Source: Bufo bufo (Eukaryota > Chordata > Amphibia > Anura > Bufonidae). Taken from it: a DNA stretch of 64,000 bases. Under the pieces are notes generated by a model. That model saw nothing but the letters and a program-made list of their open reading frames with translations. It ran no database searches and was not told the DNA's origin. Location of the stretch: positions 585,554,471 through 585,618,470 of the forward strand of contig NC_053390.1 in NCBI RefSeq assembly GCF_905171765.1. The letters are read 5' to 3'. Each line of letters starts with the position of its first letter. Position 1 is the first letter of the stretch. Made by a program: the position numbers and the translations under genes. Below, in pieces: positions 10,226-21,440 of this stretch.

Positions 10226-10949
10226 GGGGGGTCTGCCCCCTGCTGCCTGGCAGCCCCTGATCTCTTACAGGGGGCTATGATACGCACAATTAACCAATTA
10301 ACCCCTTCAGGTGCAGCACCTGAGGGGTTAATTGTGCGAATCACAGTCCCCTGTAAGAGATCGGGTGCTGCCAGGCAGCAGGGGGCAGTCATGTACACAG
10401 TTCGTAGTATATTCTAACTAGAAGCGTCCCCATCACTATGGGAACGCCTCTGTGTTAGAATATACTGAAAAAGCTTTTATGCAGACGGATCTTCGGATCC
10501 GTCTGTATAAAAGTAGCGTACGGACACGGATCACGGACACGGATGCCAATCTTGTGTGCATCCATGTTTTTTCACGGACCCATTGACTTGAATGGGTCCG
10601 TGAACTGTTGTCCGTCAAAAAAATAGGACAGGTCATATTTTTTTGACGGACAGGATACACGGATCACGGCCGCGGATGACAAACGGTGCATTTTCCGAGT
10701 TTTCAACTGACCCTTTGAAAGTCAATGGGTCCGCAGAAAATCACGGAAAACGGAACAACGGCCACGGGTGCACACAACGGTCGTGTGCATGAGGCCTAAG
10801 AAAAAGAAAGCTTCTCCTGAGTCCTGACCAACAGAACACAAACTGTAATCTATAGACTGTGTTTGTGTGTGTGTGGGGTATATAGTGTGCGGCAGGAAAA
10901 TGGATGTGCAATGTGCATGTGAGAGATATTTCTATGTTGTCCATACATA

Positions 10950-12512
10950 CAGGGAGTGCAGAATTATTAGGCAAATTAGTATTTTGACCACATCATCCTC
11001 TTTATGCATGTTGTCTTACTCCAAGCTGTATAGGCTCGAAAGCCTACTACCAATTAAGCATATTAGGTGATGTGCATCTCTGTAATGAGAAGGGGTGTGG
11101 TCTAATGACATCAACACCCTATATTAGGTGTGCATAATTATTAGGCAACTTCCTTTCCTTTGGCAAAATGGGTCAAAAGAAGGACTTGACAGGCTCAGAA
11201 AAGTCAAAAATAGTGAGATATCTTGCAGAGGGATGCAGCACTCTTAAAATTGCAAAGCTTCTGAAGCGTGATCATCGAACAATCAAGCGTTTCATTCAAA
11301 ATAGTCAACAGGGTCGCAAGAAGCGTGTGGAAAAACCAAGGCGCAAAATAACTGCCCATGAACTGAGAAAAGTCAAGCGTGCAGCTGCCAAGATGCCACT
11401 TGCCACCAGTTTGGCCATATTTCAGAGCTGCAACATCACTGGAGTGCCCAAAAGCACAAGGTGTGCAATACTCAGAGACATGGCCAAGGTAAGAAAGGCT
11501 GAAAGACGACCACTACTGAACAAGACACACAAGCTGAAACGTCAAGACTGGGCCAAGAAATATCTCAAGACTGATTTTTCTAAGGTTTTATGGACTGATA
11601 AAATGAGAGTGAGTCTTGATGGGCCAGATGGATGGGCCCGTGGCTGGATTGGTAAAGGGCAGAGAGCTCCAGTCCGACTCAGACGCCAGCAAGGTGGAGG
11701 TGGAGTACTGGTTTGGGCTGGTATCATCAAAGATGAGCTTGTGGGGCCTTTTCGGGTTGAGGATGGAGTCAAGCTCAACTCCCAGTCCTACTGCCAGTTT
11801 CTGGAAGACACCTTCTTCAAGCAGTGGTACAGGAAGAAGTCTGCATCCTTCAAGAAAAACATGATTTTCATGCAGGACAATGCTCCATCACACGCGTCCA
11901 AGTACTCCACAGCGTGGCTGGCAAGAAAGGGTATAAAAGAAGAAAATCTAATGACATGGCCTCCTTGTTCACCTGATCTGAACCCCATTGAGAACCTGTG
12001 GTCCATTATCAAATGTGAGATTTACAAGGAGGGAAAACAGTACACCTCTCTGAACAGTGTCTGGGAGGCTGTGGTTGCTGCTGCACGCAATGTTGATGGT
12101 GAACAGATCAAAACAATGACAGAATCCATGGATGGCAGGCTTTTGAGTGTCCTTGCAAAGAAAGGTGGCTATATTGGTCACTGATTTGTTTTTGTTTTGT
12201 TTTTGAATGTCAGAAATGTATATTTGTGAATGTTGAGATGTTATATTGGTTTCACTGGTAAAAATAAATAATTGAAATGGGTATATATTTGTTTTTTGTT
12301 AAGTTGCCTAATAATTATGCACAGTAATAGTCACCTGCACACACAGATATCCCCCTAAAATAGCTAAAACTAAAAACAAACTAAAAACTACTTCCAAAAA
12401 TATTCAGCTTTGATATTAATGAGTTTTTTGGCTTCATTGAGAACATGGTTGTTGTTCAATAATAAAATTAATCCTCAAAAATACAACTTGCCTAATAATT
12501 CTGCACTCCCTG
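10950..12512 (+). mobile_element. Tc1/mariner element with intact transposase, 1563 bp
   Basis: The terminal inverted repeats begin CAGGGAGTGCAGAATTATTA and end with its complement, flanked by TA at 10948-10949 and 12513-12514. A subterminal inverted repeat (GCATAATTATTAGGCAA at about 11131-11147 and its near-complement at about 12303-12319) gives the double-repeat layout common in Tc1 relatives. One uninterrupted transposase gene fills the centre. Intact ends plus an open frame indicate a young, possibly still mobilisable copy. Confidence 0.95.
11168..12184 (+). CDS. Tc1/mariner transposase, DD37E
   Basis: A 338-residue cut-and-paste transposase. The N-terminal paired-like region starts with helix-turn-helix sequence (TGSEKSKIVRYLAEGCSTLK) and is followed by a basic GRKKRVEKPRRK stretch that could serve as AT-hook or nuclear localisation signal. 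The catalytic core shows LWTD (D144), MQDNAPSH (D237) and SPDLNPIENLW (E275). The second Asp and the Glu are separated by 37 residues, so this is a DD37E protein rather than classical Tc1 DD34E. The length fits the superfamily and there are no stops. The start follows the 5' repeat by about 200 bp and is the first ATG of the frame. It should act in the nucleus on the element's own ends. Confidence 0.93.
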   Translation: MGQKKDLTGSEKSKIVRYLAEGCSTLKIAKLLKRDHRTIKRFIQNSQQGRKKRVEKPRRKITAHELRKVKRAAAKMPLATSLAIFQSCNITGVPKSTRCAILRDMAKVRKAERRPLLNKTHKLKRQDWAKKYLKTDFSKVLWTDKMRVSLDGPDGWARGWIGKGQRAPVRLRRQQGGGGVLVWAGIIKDELVGPFRVEDGVKLNSQSYCQFLEDTFFKQWYRKKSASFKKNMIFMQDNAPSHASKYSTAWLARKGIKEENLMTWPPCSPDLNPIENLWSIIKCEIYKEGKQYTSLNSVWEAVVAAARNVDGEQIKTMTESMDGRLLSVLAKKGGYIGH

Positions 12513-12514
12513 TA

Positions 12515-13225
12515 CATGCTACTGACATAGTGCTGTGATGTCACAACAATACTTAGTGCACCAATCAGTAATATCTACTTAGACCTGATAAAATGTGAAG
12601 TTGTATGTATTGCGAAAAAACATCCGCATCATAAGTGACGATTTTTCGCAAATATTTTATAACACTCGATCTGCATATAAAGCGATTGTTCTGACATGCA
12701 TGTGAAATGTAATCAAATACACTGCTGTAATATCAAATTACTTACAGTGATCAGGAGTTTTTCCTCACTGTCGTGAAAATTGCTGCCAACCATGTTTTCC
12801 AATCTCCTCAAACTTCGGGTAGTTTAAAAACAGTTGCTAAATTAGGCCACGCCCCTTTTTCAATGCGCAGTAAGCCCACATGAGGGTGTTCGCTCCTGCA
12901 GCCTGTTGCTCCATCCCTCCTCCAAGACTCACTGGAATCTGGATCCCATTTCAAACCGACTCCTGTCTTCTGAAGATCTTTCAAACACTAGATGATTAGA
13001 TGAATAAGCATACATACATGGAGACAGTGGGCAGCAGCTGATACAATTCTTGGGGGAAGGTGGACTTGTAAGGTGTGTGGCTGTTACAGGCAGTCTATTC
13101 ATCCACCCTATTCATGAGGAAGGTTTTCTTTACAGCTCCTCTCACTGCTGATTGATGCTTTGATGCTATTAACTTGCAAGGAGCCACCGCTACCAATCAG
13201 CACTAAGGTGAAAAGTAGTTCAGTT
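12515..13225. other. No recognised feature
   Basis: Moderately AT-rich unique-looking sequence between the DD37E element and a decayed MITE. No convincing reading frame, inverted repeat or tandem repeat was seen. Confidence 0.5.
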
Positions 13226-13229
13226 TCAG

Positions 13230-13506
13230 GCTATATGGACATGACCATATGTATTTAGAGGCCCGCAAACCACGGATCTGCAAAATATAGATACTGGCCG
13301 TGTGCATCCTGCAAAATGGACAAAAATAGGACATCTTCTATAATTTGCAGGACAGCTGCACAGATGCAGACAACATGGAGATGACATCCTTGTGCGGTTT
13401 GCATTTTTTGTGGCCCGATAGAAATGAATAAGTCTGCAGATGATCTGCAAAAAAATGCGTTTTGGTCTCAGACCCAGAATACGGTCCTGAGCACGAAGCC
13501 TTATGC
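13230..13506. mobile_element. Decayed PIF/Harbinger-like MITE copy
   Basis: Contains the family's internal phrases in weakened form (GGCCGTGTGCATCCTGCAAAA, split by mutations, CAAAAATAGGACATCTTCTAT, GAAATGAATAAGTCTGCAGA) and decayed ends near GGACATGACCATATG and GAGCACGAAGCC. The ends are too worn to define a target duplication. Confidence 0.55.
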
Positions 13507-14235
13507 ATTTAAATCTCATTCGACTGATATTAAAACATGGTTATGCCTTTAGTGCTGATAATCTGTGTTTATGGGATCAAAATGTAAAAATGATAAATTG
13601 CAATATACTTTCTGCAGGCTGCATTCACATCAGTGCTCTTATATCTGTTGTACTGCACCTAAGAGTGCCTGACAGACCCCATTTACTAAAATGGAGCCTG
13701 TTGGATTTCCATCACGACCTGGCATTTTACTGGACAATATAATGCTGCATGCTGCACTATTTAGTCCAGATGTGAGTGTGGCCTTACAGATTCTGTTTAT
13801 TCCCCTACCATTGGTCCTATGAGTTCCCCATCCTTCCTGTTGCTCCTCCATCCTTCCTGTTGCTAAGGAGACATTCATATGTATGACACATCAGGTGGCT
13901 ACAACAGTTCCACTCCACTCACATATGACAATATCATTGGACACATGGGAGCAGTTATATGGTAATGAAGGGGACACTAAGGTATTTTTAACTATTTTTT
14001 TAATCTGACCTTATGACCACACAGATTTTTACATCTCAGGAAACCCATATAGCTTATTTCTAATGCCATATCTAGGCGGTTATCTTTGGTGTCACTAGAA
14101 AAATATAATTCGTCCTCTAAAAAACAAGCTCTTGTATGGCTACATCATCAGAAAATAATAATAGAGAAGGATAATTGTCCATTAATTTAAATAATTTAGA
14201 TTTATTTTTGTAAAATCGCCAAAAATAGCTACTGT
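13507..14235. other. No recognised gene; short direct duplication
   Basis: Mostly featureless. An 18-bp direct duplication (CCATCCTTCCTGTTGCTCC type, about 13828-13865) is the only local structure noticed. Confidence 0.5.
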
Positions 14236-14237
14236 AG

Positions 14238-14583
14238 AGTATGTACAATTGGGCACTTTTATTAAGACCGGTGTTTTAGACGCTGGTCTTAATAAAGCCC
14301 TAAGCTGGCGGAGGATCCACCGAAGTTATGAAGAGGCGCCGGCCTCTCCATAACTTCGGCACATCCAGCACCAGTTTTAAATGTAAGACCACTTCTGGGC
14401 TGTCTTACATTTTATTCTTTTCCTACACCTAAAAGGCGTAGAAAATAAATGGTGAATGAGACGGACCTGCCGACCCGTCCCCTTCCCCACCCATGCCACG
14501 TCCACAATTTTAGAACTGGCGTGGCTGGGGCGAAGTTGCGACTATTATTTTAGGCGTATTTCAACTTAGTAAATGACCCCCAT
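14238..14583. mobile_element. MITE of the 'TTTATTAAGACCGG' family, copy 1
   Basis: Begins near CACTTTTATTAAGACCGG and ends AGTAAATGACCCCC. It shares internal blocks (CCTCTCCATAACTTCGG, GGCGTAGAAAATAAATG, CCTGCCGACCCGTCC) with copies at 41390-41705 and 60725-60997. Non-coding; ends are inverted (GGGGTCATTTAYTAA form). Confidence 0.7.
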
Positions 14584-15150
14584 TGAGTGTAAGGCCATCA
14601 GTAATTTTTCAAGGAATCCATAATTTCCAGACCATCAGGTGCCAAATAAATGGACTTTTACCGTATTTATTATTTGTGAACTTCTACAGGTTTATTCTGC
14701 TCTTATGGGTTAAACCTATCCTTGTAAGTATAAAGCATTTCATCTTTTTCATTAATGCTGTTTATTACAAAATGAAGTGTGAGGCCTTTAAGCCTCTCTG
14801 CAGGATTGTGTTGTAACAAGGTACTGCGCTGCTGAGAGTTTGTTTTGATCTTTGGATGATATCAAGTAGTTAGTTAAATGAAGTAGCGCTTCCCACTGAT
14901 TTTGGTTCAGAGATGAGAATGAAAAGAACTGAATAAATTGCATATAAAATGGTATAAATGATATTAAAGAGAAATATCATAATTTTTGCATTTTGAACTG
15001 CAGAACTTAAATTTCTTCAGATGTTTTAGTAACCTATTGGGGTAATGGCCACACTATTTAGCAAAAGAGCAGTTTTACCCTCAAAACTACAAGGCCATGT
15101 ACAATCAATTTAAAAACTGCAGAAATTTGCAGTGAAATGGTGTGACCATA
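14584..15150. other. No recognised feature
   Basis: AT-rich sequence with only short open frames. No repeat or gene signal was identified. Confidence 0.5.
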
Positions 15151-15157
15151 CCCTTAA

Positions 15158-15722
15158 AGGAGTTGTCCAAGTGTTTTAAACTGATGACCTATTTTCAGGA
15201 TAGGTCATCAGTATATGATCGGTGAAGGTCCACCTCCTGGCACCCCCACCAATCAGCCTATCTTTGTCCAGTGATGTCATGTTCATTGGTCACACGTCCT
15301 TGGCGTAACTCAGTCCTTTTCAAGTGAATGGGGCTGAGCTGCAATTCCAAGCACAACCGCTATCCAATAAAAAGCGTTGTGGTCTGGACAGGTCATCAGT
15401 GTCTGATCAGCGGGAGTCAGAGGATAGGTCATCAGTATACAGGTTTCACAGTAGCGCCTCAGCCTTTTTACTGCTTTTCCTAGGCCAGTGACATCACGTT
15501 CATTGCTCACATGGTCTAGGCAAAGCTCAGCCCCATTGAAGTAAATGGGGCTGAGCTGCAATACCAAACACAGCTGCTATACAATGTATGTCACTGTGCT
15601 TGATGAGCTGAGAGAAGGTCGTGGCACTACTGGGAGCGCTGGTTCCTTCTGAAACAGCTCGTCAGGTGTCTCATATGTCAGACCCCCACCTATCAGATAC
15701 TGATGACCTATCCAGAGAAAAA
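15158..15722. mobile_element. TTAA-type MITE relative, compound or decayed
   Basis: Starts at TTAAAGGAGTTGTCCAAG. Contains a strong hairpin (GATGACCTATTTTCAGGATAGGTCATC) and later copies of GGATAGGTCATCAGTAT and of a CAGCCCCATT/AATGGGGCTGAGCTGCA dyad, and ends near ACTGATGACCTATCC. It is related to the block at 57233-57495 (GTGACATCACGTTCATTG region). A right TTAA was not found. Confidence 0.6.
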
Positions 15723-15823
15723 ACATAGCATACGAATGGTATTCCGCGTCTAGGACTTGTGCCTGTTTTTTACAGTATAGTATTAGAGAAAACTCTCAGA
15801 ATTGTCTCACACAATTAGCATTA

Positions 15824-16144
15824 GGCCTCATGCACATGGCCGTTGCCCGGCCGTAGCCGTATTGCAGCCTGCATACACCACATGTGCACCCCGTGTGCAA
15901 TGTGGTGCAGAACAGAAGCATGGATTGGAAGCCCACGGAAGCACTACGGAGTGCTTCAGTGGTGTTTCTGTCCGTGCCTCCACACCGCAAAAACATGTTC
16001 TATTTTTTTACAGTGCAGATGGATAACGGACCTATTCAAGTTGAATGGGTCTGGATCCATCCCGGCCGCCGCACGGATGTAAGAACCGCAAACTGCGGTC
16101 CTCAATGCACAGAACGGCCGCACAACGTTTGTGTGCAAGAGGCC
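15824..16144. mobile_element. PIF/Harbinger-like MITE, TTA duplication
   Basis: GGCCTCATGCACATGGCCGT at the left end, complementary GTGTGCAAGAGGCC at the right end, and TTA on both sides (15821-15823, 16145-16147). 321 bp, non-coding. Confidence 0.85.
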
Positions 16145-16553
16145 TTAGCCTGAGGAAATTATACAAATCAATGACAGATTTCTAGTAAGTTCATTAACTC
16201 TGAATAGAAAATGAGGGTAGTTCACACTCCCTGAGATACTGGTCGGAGATTGTGCGGATAATGCTAGAGTACCCAAGTGATCCCTCTAATGCACAGCCAA
16301 ACTCCCACCATAGCTATTAGAATGGGAGAAATATCCAATAGGAACCCATATTCCATCACTGAAATGGGGGCCTGAGCCTCCTGTTCCAGTTGAGTCTGAA
16401 TGGAGGAGTGGTCACCATTTTGTTATCTCTATCAGTCCCATAGACATTGAATTTAGCAGCAGGGCTCAAGAGTGGCTCAATATCCCTATTCTATTGATCA
16501 GTGAGGGGATATTCCAGTGGAAGGCCAACCAGTGATCATGCACTTATCACCTA

Positions 16554-18080
16554 CAGTCAGGACCATAAATATTGGGAGTATTTACATCCAAATCAGGTGA
16601 ACGGTGTAGGAATTACAACAGTTTTCATATGTGCCTCCCACTTGTTAAGGGACCAAAAGTAATGGGACAAATGGCTTCTCAGCTGTTCCATGGCCAGGTG
16701 TGTGTTATTTTCTCATTATCCCAATTACAATGAGCAGATAAAAGGTCCAGAGTTCATTCCAAGTGTGCTATTTGCATTTGGAATCTGTTGCTGTCAACTC
16801 TCAAGATAAGATCCAAAGAGCTGTCATAATCAGTGAAGCAAGCCATCATTAGGCTGAAAAAACAAAACAAACACATCAGAGAGATAGCAAAAACATTAGG
16901 CGTGGCCAAAACAACTGTTTGGAACATTCTTAAAAAGACCACGGAAGACCAAAAGACCCGGAAGACCACGGAAAACAACTGTGGTGGATGACCGAAAAAT
17001 TCTTTCCCTGGTGAAGAAAACACCCTTCACAACAGTTGGCCAGTTCAAGAACACTCTCCAGGAGGTAGGTGTATGTGTGTCAAAGATAACAATCAAGAGA
17101 AGACTTCACCAGAGTAAATACAGAGGGTTCACCACAAGATATAAAACCATTGGTGAGCCTCAAAAACAGGAAGGCCAGATTAGAGTTTGCCAAACGACAT
17201 CTAAAGAAGCCTTCACAGTTCTGGAACAACATCCTATGGACAGATGAGACCAAGATCAACTTGTACCAGAGTGATAGGAAGAGAACAGTATGGCGAAGGA
17301 AAGGAACTGCTCATGATCCTAAGCATACCACCTCATCAGTGAAGCATGGTGGTGGTAGTGTCATGGCGTGGGCATGTATGGCTGCCAATGGAACTGGTTC
17401 TCTTGTATTTATTGTTAATGTGACTGCTGACAAAATCAGCAGGGTGAATTCTGAAGTGCTTCAGACAATATTATCTGCTCATATTCAGCCAAATGCTTCA
17501 GAACTCATTGGACAGCGCTTCACAGTGCAGATGGACAATGACCTAAAGCATACTGCAAAAGCAACCAAAGAGTTTTTTAAGGGAAAGAAGTGGAATGTTA
17601 TGCAATGGCTAAGTCAATCACCTGACCTGAATCCGATTGAGCATGCATTTCACTTGCTGAAGACAAAACTGAAGGGAAAATGCCCCAAGAACAAGCAGGA
17701 ACTGAAGACAGTTGCAGTAGAGGCCTGGCAGAGCATCACCAGGGATGAAACCCAGCATCTGGTGATGTCTATGCGTTCCAGACTTCAGGCTGTAATTGAC
17801 TGCAAAGGATTTGCAACCAAGTATTAAAAAGTGAAAGTTTGATTTATGATTATTATTCTGTCCCATTACTTTTGGTCCCTTAACAAGTGTGATGCACATA
17901 TGCAAACTGTTGTAATTCCTACACCGTTCACCTGATTTGGATGTAAATGCCCTCAAATTAAAGCTGACAGTCTGCAGTTAAAGCACATCTTGTTCGTTTC
18001 ATTTCAAATCCATTGTGGTGGTGTATAGAGCCAAAAATGTTAGAACTGTGTCGATGTCCCAATATTTATGGACCTGACTG
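16554..18080 (+). mobile_element. Tc1/mariner element, 1527 bp, with frameshifted transposase
   Basis: Ends begin CAGTCAGGACCATAAATATT and finish with its complement, flanked by TA at 16552-16553 and 18081-18082. A second inverted block (GGTGAACGGTGTAGGAATTA; GGGACCAAAAGTAATGGGAC) lies inside each end, making long IR/DR-type termini. The right end has about 70 additional bases relative to the left. Confidence 0.95.
16826..17827 (+). pseudogene. Tc1 transposase (DD34E), frameshifted
   Basis: The helix-turn-helix part reads SVKQAIIRLKKQNKHIREIA and then VAKTTVWNILKK. The frame shifts within the Pro/Arg-rich linker (about 16925-16980), continues as VDDRKILSLVKKTPFTTVGQ, and shifts again near 17150 into the final 225-residue frame. 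That frame contains LWTDETKI, GGGSVMAWAC, VQMDND and SPDLNPIEHAF. The second Asp and the Glu are 34 residues apart, the classical Tc1 spacing. The catalytic acids are intact but at least two frameshifts prevent a full-length product. Confidence 0.88.
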
Positions 18081-18082
18081 TA

Positions 18083-18588
18083 TACTGAGGATCGGTGACA
18101 AATGTACCTGTTTGGATAACAACTTAAAATTGAATTCAGAAGAGTTCACAAGAGGGGTGTCATTTTAATCTACTTTTCCTGTGGCTTTACAAAGACATTT
18201 TTGTCCAGAAAATTTAATTCAGTCTAATCTCCATGTTCAGGGAAGAGTACATACCCCTAAATAAGATTAATGGGATGGAGATAACCTGTTTCAGAGCTGG
18301 CTGAATGGTAAGAATTTGTCAATGAACACACACAATTACACCAGCTAAATTCTTTTCTTGAGCTTTTGCTTCATCTGCCCCACCCATTGTTGACATGCGT
18401 AAAGACGGAGACTGAAGTCCATGGTGACCCTATTGTACTACAGCTATGTGAGATGTGACAGCTGGCTTAGTTTTACTTACTAACCTAACGTATTGTTTTG
18501 TGCAGCTAAAAAGACTCTCATAAAATACTCTCACCGTAGTTTGAGAGGGTGCACTTTTAATTGAACATGCACATGTATGATATTACAG
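18083..18588. other. No recognised feature
   Basis: Unique-looking non-coding sequence between a Tc1 element and a nested MITE cluster. Confidence 0.5.
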
Positions 18589-18589
18589 T

Positions 18590-19320
18590 GGGGCAGATGT
18601 ACTACTGAAAATGTGCCAGAATTCTGGTGTAATTTGTGCCAAAAACTGGATTATATGCTTTGCGCCACATTATTTGTTTTACACACTTTTAGGGCACTTG
18701 CACACGACCGTATGCTCTCCGAGATATACGGTCCGTGAGCGGGCCACATGTCCCGGAGCGGCATTGATCGTGCGCACAGGAGCACACAGCATCATAGATT
18801 ACAATGATGCTGTCCACGTCGGGCCGCCCGCGGGACTATTGTCCTGCACTCATACAGTCGTGTGCAAGGGCCCTTAGGGTACATCCACGTGTACTGGAAA
18901 TTGTAGCGGAGAAGTCCATAGTGGTTTTTGCTAAGGAAAGGGGAGTGGACTTCACCCTCTCCATTGCAAAGGGTGAAATCCACTGGGAAAACCAGAGTGT
19001 TAAATGACATCCCGCACCTCATCTGCACCTCATGTCAATTTACACTACGTCTTTCGTACGCAGCGTGTGGATGAGATTTCTTAAAATCTTATCTACTTTC
19101 CCGGTACTGTACAACACTGCAGATTTGCTGCACGAAAATCTGCGAAGTAAATCGACAGCTATTCAGTCACAGGTGAACACATTTTTTTACACTTTTTCTG
19201 GCTTAAAATGTGCCATTGTGTGCCAAAAATGTGGTTTATTTTTGGCATACACTAAGCCAAAAAATAGGTGATGTAAAGTTAAACTACACAGTCTAAAGGT
19301 GCGCCAGATTTATAATCCAT
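18590..19320. mobile_element. Nested MITE cluster
   Basis: The outer halves share the 'TGTGCCA..TTTGTGCCA' and 'GGCGC..TTTATAATCCATCATC' type sequence of an old element. Its centre is split by a PIF/Harbinger-like MITE (18692-18873), followed directly by another block beginning GGGTACATCCACGTG. The order suggests at least two successive insertions into one older repeat; outer boundaries are approximate. Confidence 0.5.
18692..18873. mobile_element. PIF/Harbinger-like MITE, short copy
   Basis: GGGCACTTGCACACGACCGT at the left and complementary GTCGTGTGCAAGGGCCC at the right, flanked by TTA on both sides (18689-18691, 18874-18876). 182 bp. Confidence 0.78.
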
Positions 19321-19385
19321 CATCAACCACTGTGATGAATCTGTGACAACCTGTCATCAGAATTGACCTATGGATTCAGGATTAA

Positions 19386-19824
19386 AGGGGTTGTCTCATC
19401 ATGGACAATGGGGGCATATCGCTAGGATATGCCCCCATTGTCTTATAGATGCGGGTCCCACCGCTGGGACCCGCACCTATATCGAGAACGGAGCCCTGCA
19501 AGTGAAAGAGGGTGCACTGCGCATGAGCGGCCGCCCTCCATTCATTTTCTATGGGGCCGGCAAAAATAGTTGAGCGCTGACTCGGCTCTATCCGTCGGCC
19601 CCATAGAAATTCATGGGAGCGGGGGCCGCGCATGTGCGGTACACTCCCATTCACTTCTATGGGGACCCGTCTTGGTGGTGGCCGGACCGGAGTCCTCCAG
19701 CCACCACCTTGCGGGGCTCCGTTCTCGATATAGGTGCGTGTCCCAGCGGTGGGACCTGCACCAATAAGACAATGGGGGCATATCCTAGCGATATGCCGCC
19801 ATTGTCCATGATGAGACAACCCCT
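19386..19824. mobile_element. TTAA MITE (T2/Kolobok-like), strong palindrome
   Basis: AGGGGTTGTCTCATCATGGA at the left pairs with the complement at the right, with TTAA directly outside each end (19382-19385, 19825-19828). Inner hairpins such as GGGGGCATATCGCTAGGATA reinforce the foldback. Open frames on both strands are mirror images created by the palindrome and are not genes. Confidence 0.85.
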
Positions 19825-20045
19825 TTAAAATCAGTTTGTTTAAGTTAGAAATCATCTTTGAACATGTACCTGACATCATCAACTGGTAGCTCCAGGAGTC
19901 ATTGGGGTGTTGTGCTGGATGAGGCGGGTCATGGAGTCATCCCCTGTTATCCCATACATCTCACTCTCATAAATCTCCCCCTTCCCCTTACAGACCTTCC
20001 CTTGGCTTTCTTACGTCAGCGCCTGGCCATGGGAAATCTCACTAA

Positions 20046-20331
20046 GGCCTCATGCACATGACCATGCACCGACTGTGTGTCCGCCACCTGCGGGTGCCGA
20101 CCCATTTACTTGTATGGGGTCTGAGATCCACATCCGACAGTCCGCACCACAAAAAAGTAGTGCATGCAGATGCCTCCGTTCTGTACTGTATCTTCTGGAT
20201 TATGGACCCATTCAAGTGAATGGGTCCGCATCCATGATAGTGTGCACAAGGCTGGTGCCTGTATATTGTGGACCCGCTGTTTGCAGGCTACAATACAGGC
20301 ACGGTCTTGCCACAGTCCTGTGCATTAAGCC
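20046..20331. mobile_element. PIF/Harbinger-like MITE
   Basis: Left end GGCCTCATGCACATGACCA, right end CAGTCCTGTGCATTAAGCC. The flanks read TAA and TTA, so the target duplication is imperfect. The internal CCATTCAAGTGAATGGGTCC palindrome is a family hallmark. Confidence 0.75.
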
Positions 20332-20334
20332 TTA

Positions 20335-20990
20335 GGCAAAAAGACCTCCATCCTCTTCTAACATGTGCAGTGAGTGGAAGTGTATAGACTTCAGCTTCAA
20401 GCGCTTACTGCGCATGCACTGAACTCACTGGGACTTATGTCAGCTGATTGTTGTGGTGCAGGCCCATATATCCCACACTAATGCAGCAATAACGGTACAC
20501 TATAGCCCATAGATGTTTATGTTTATCATTTTTCTTGAGAAGTTTATGAATGAATTACCAACAGTCTGCAATAAAGGTCAAGATGGGTGTTACCAGCTGG
20601 AGGGGTGTCCCTGCACAGTCTGACACTATCTAATGCAGGCTTCAGGATTGTTAAGGCATGGGGAATAGTAGTTACTAAATCAGACATTCCAGGAGAGCTG
20701 AGAGGTCATTACAAGGGTTGTCCCATGCCCAAATATTAAATTTCTCTGTTCATATCAAAATATGTTTTCAATTGAAATCATTCTTTAAAAATACTCCTAT
20801 GTCTAGATATTGATGTTACTTGTTATGCTTCTAGTGCTCTGATTCTAGTTGGCTTGGCTGTACAACAGCAGGAGTCACTCCACCACCCGTGGACAACAAA
20901 ATCTCTGGGTGGGGGAACTGAGGTATTGTGCATCTATGACCACAAGCACTGGACACATTAGGGGCATGAGTGGGAATCCAAAGAATACTA
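20335..20990. other. No recognised gene; possible MITE fragment
   Basis: Mostly unique-looking. AAGGGTTGTCCCATGCCCAA near 20714 resembles one end of a TTAA-type MITE without a matching partner. Confidence 0.4.
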
Positions 20991-21009
20991 GGGGGTGTCA
21001 TGACAGTCA

Positions 21010-21331
21010 TGTTGCAGCATTACAAATATAAACTCCAGCAATGATGATGCAAGCGTGATTCTTTAGTTAGGAAATGCGGCTGTGTGACGTTTCAGCCACG
21101 CAGGGCCTTTATCAAACTACAGCAAAAACATAGAAATATCACAAAATTCATATAGTGACACCAGAGCAGTGGTGTGTTAGACAGTATATAGTAAACAGTA
21201 TATAGTAGACATAAGTTGTGCACATCTTAGAGTAGTGTCAAGTCACATCTAGAGGTCCAGAAGATGAGCACGAAAATAGAAAAGAACGGCTCCAGATTCA
21301 CATAAAGGTCCTCTAAAAACCTTCTTCTTTA
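21010..21331 (-). mobile_element. PLE-2 left inverted arm
   Basis: This block is the inverted counterpart of about 35325-35575 at the other side of the nest: on the minus strand both read TTGATAAAGRCCCTGCGTGG, CTGAAACGTCACAC and CATTTCCTAAATAAAGAATG (with small differences). It carries the PLE-type hairpin-GAAAC motif (minus strand, about 21088-21112) and an AATAAA-like site. PLEs often carry duplicated or inverted terminal segments, so this is read as the 5' arm of one element, now separated from the rest by the hAT insertion. Confidence 0.75.
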
Positions 21332-21339
21332 TTCATATA

Positions 21340-21440
21340 TAGAGATGGCCCGAACTATCCGACGGCGAACAGTTCCCGGCGAACATAGCTTGTTCGCGTT
21401 CGCCTCTGCCGGGCGAACACATGCGATGTTCGGTCCGCCC
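21340..21440. repeat. hAT-1 left subterminal GCGAAC repeats
   Basis: Within 100 bp of the end the hexamer GCGAAC or its complement GTTCGC recurs (GGCGAACAG, GGCGAACATAG, TTGTTCGCGTTCGCC, GGGCGAACAC). Clustered short subterminal motifs are the known binding sites of hAT transposases, so these are the likely contact sites of the BED finger (inference). Confidence 0.7.

Larger units (their letters stand above)
8433..10796. mobile_element. Giant foldback element, 2364 bp, TAA target duplication
   Basis: The ends are inverted (GGCCTCATGCACACGAC at the left, the complement of GGCCTCATGCACACGACCGT at the right) and flanked by TAA on both sides (8430-8432, 10797-10799). Nearly the whole element folds on itself, with the centre at 9563-9588 (26-base loop) and near-perfect inner arms of about 185 bp. 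Each arm holds its own secondary palindrome (about 8932-9082 and 10231-10389) and a C- or G-rich minisatellite. The ends and 3-bp TWA duplication match the PIF/Harbinger-like MITE family found about ten more times in this window. No transposase is encoded. Confidence 0.88.

Noticed and set aside
19382..19882. 166-codon minus-strand frame
   Set aside because: Lies across a foldback MITE; content repeats in the plus-strand frames of the same palindrome.
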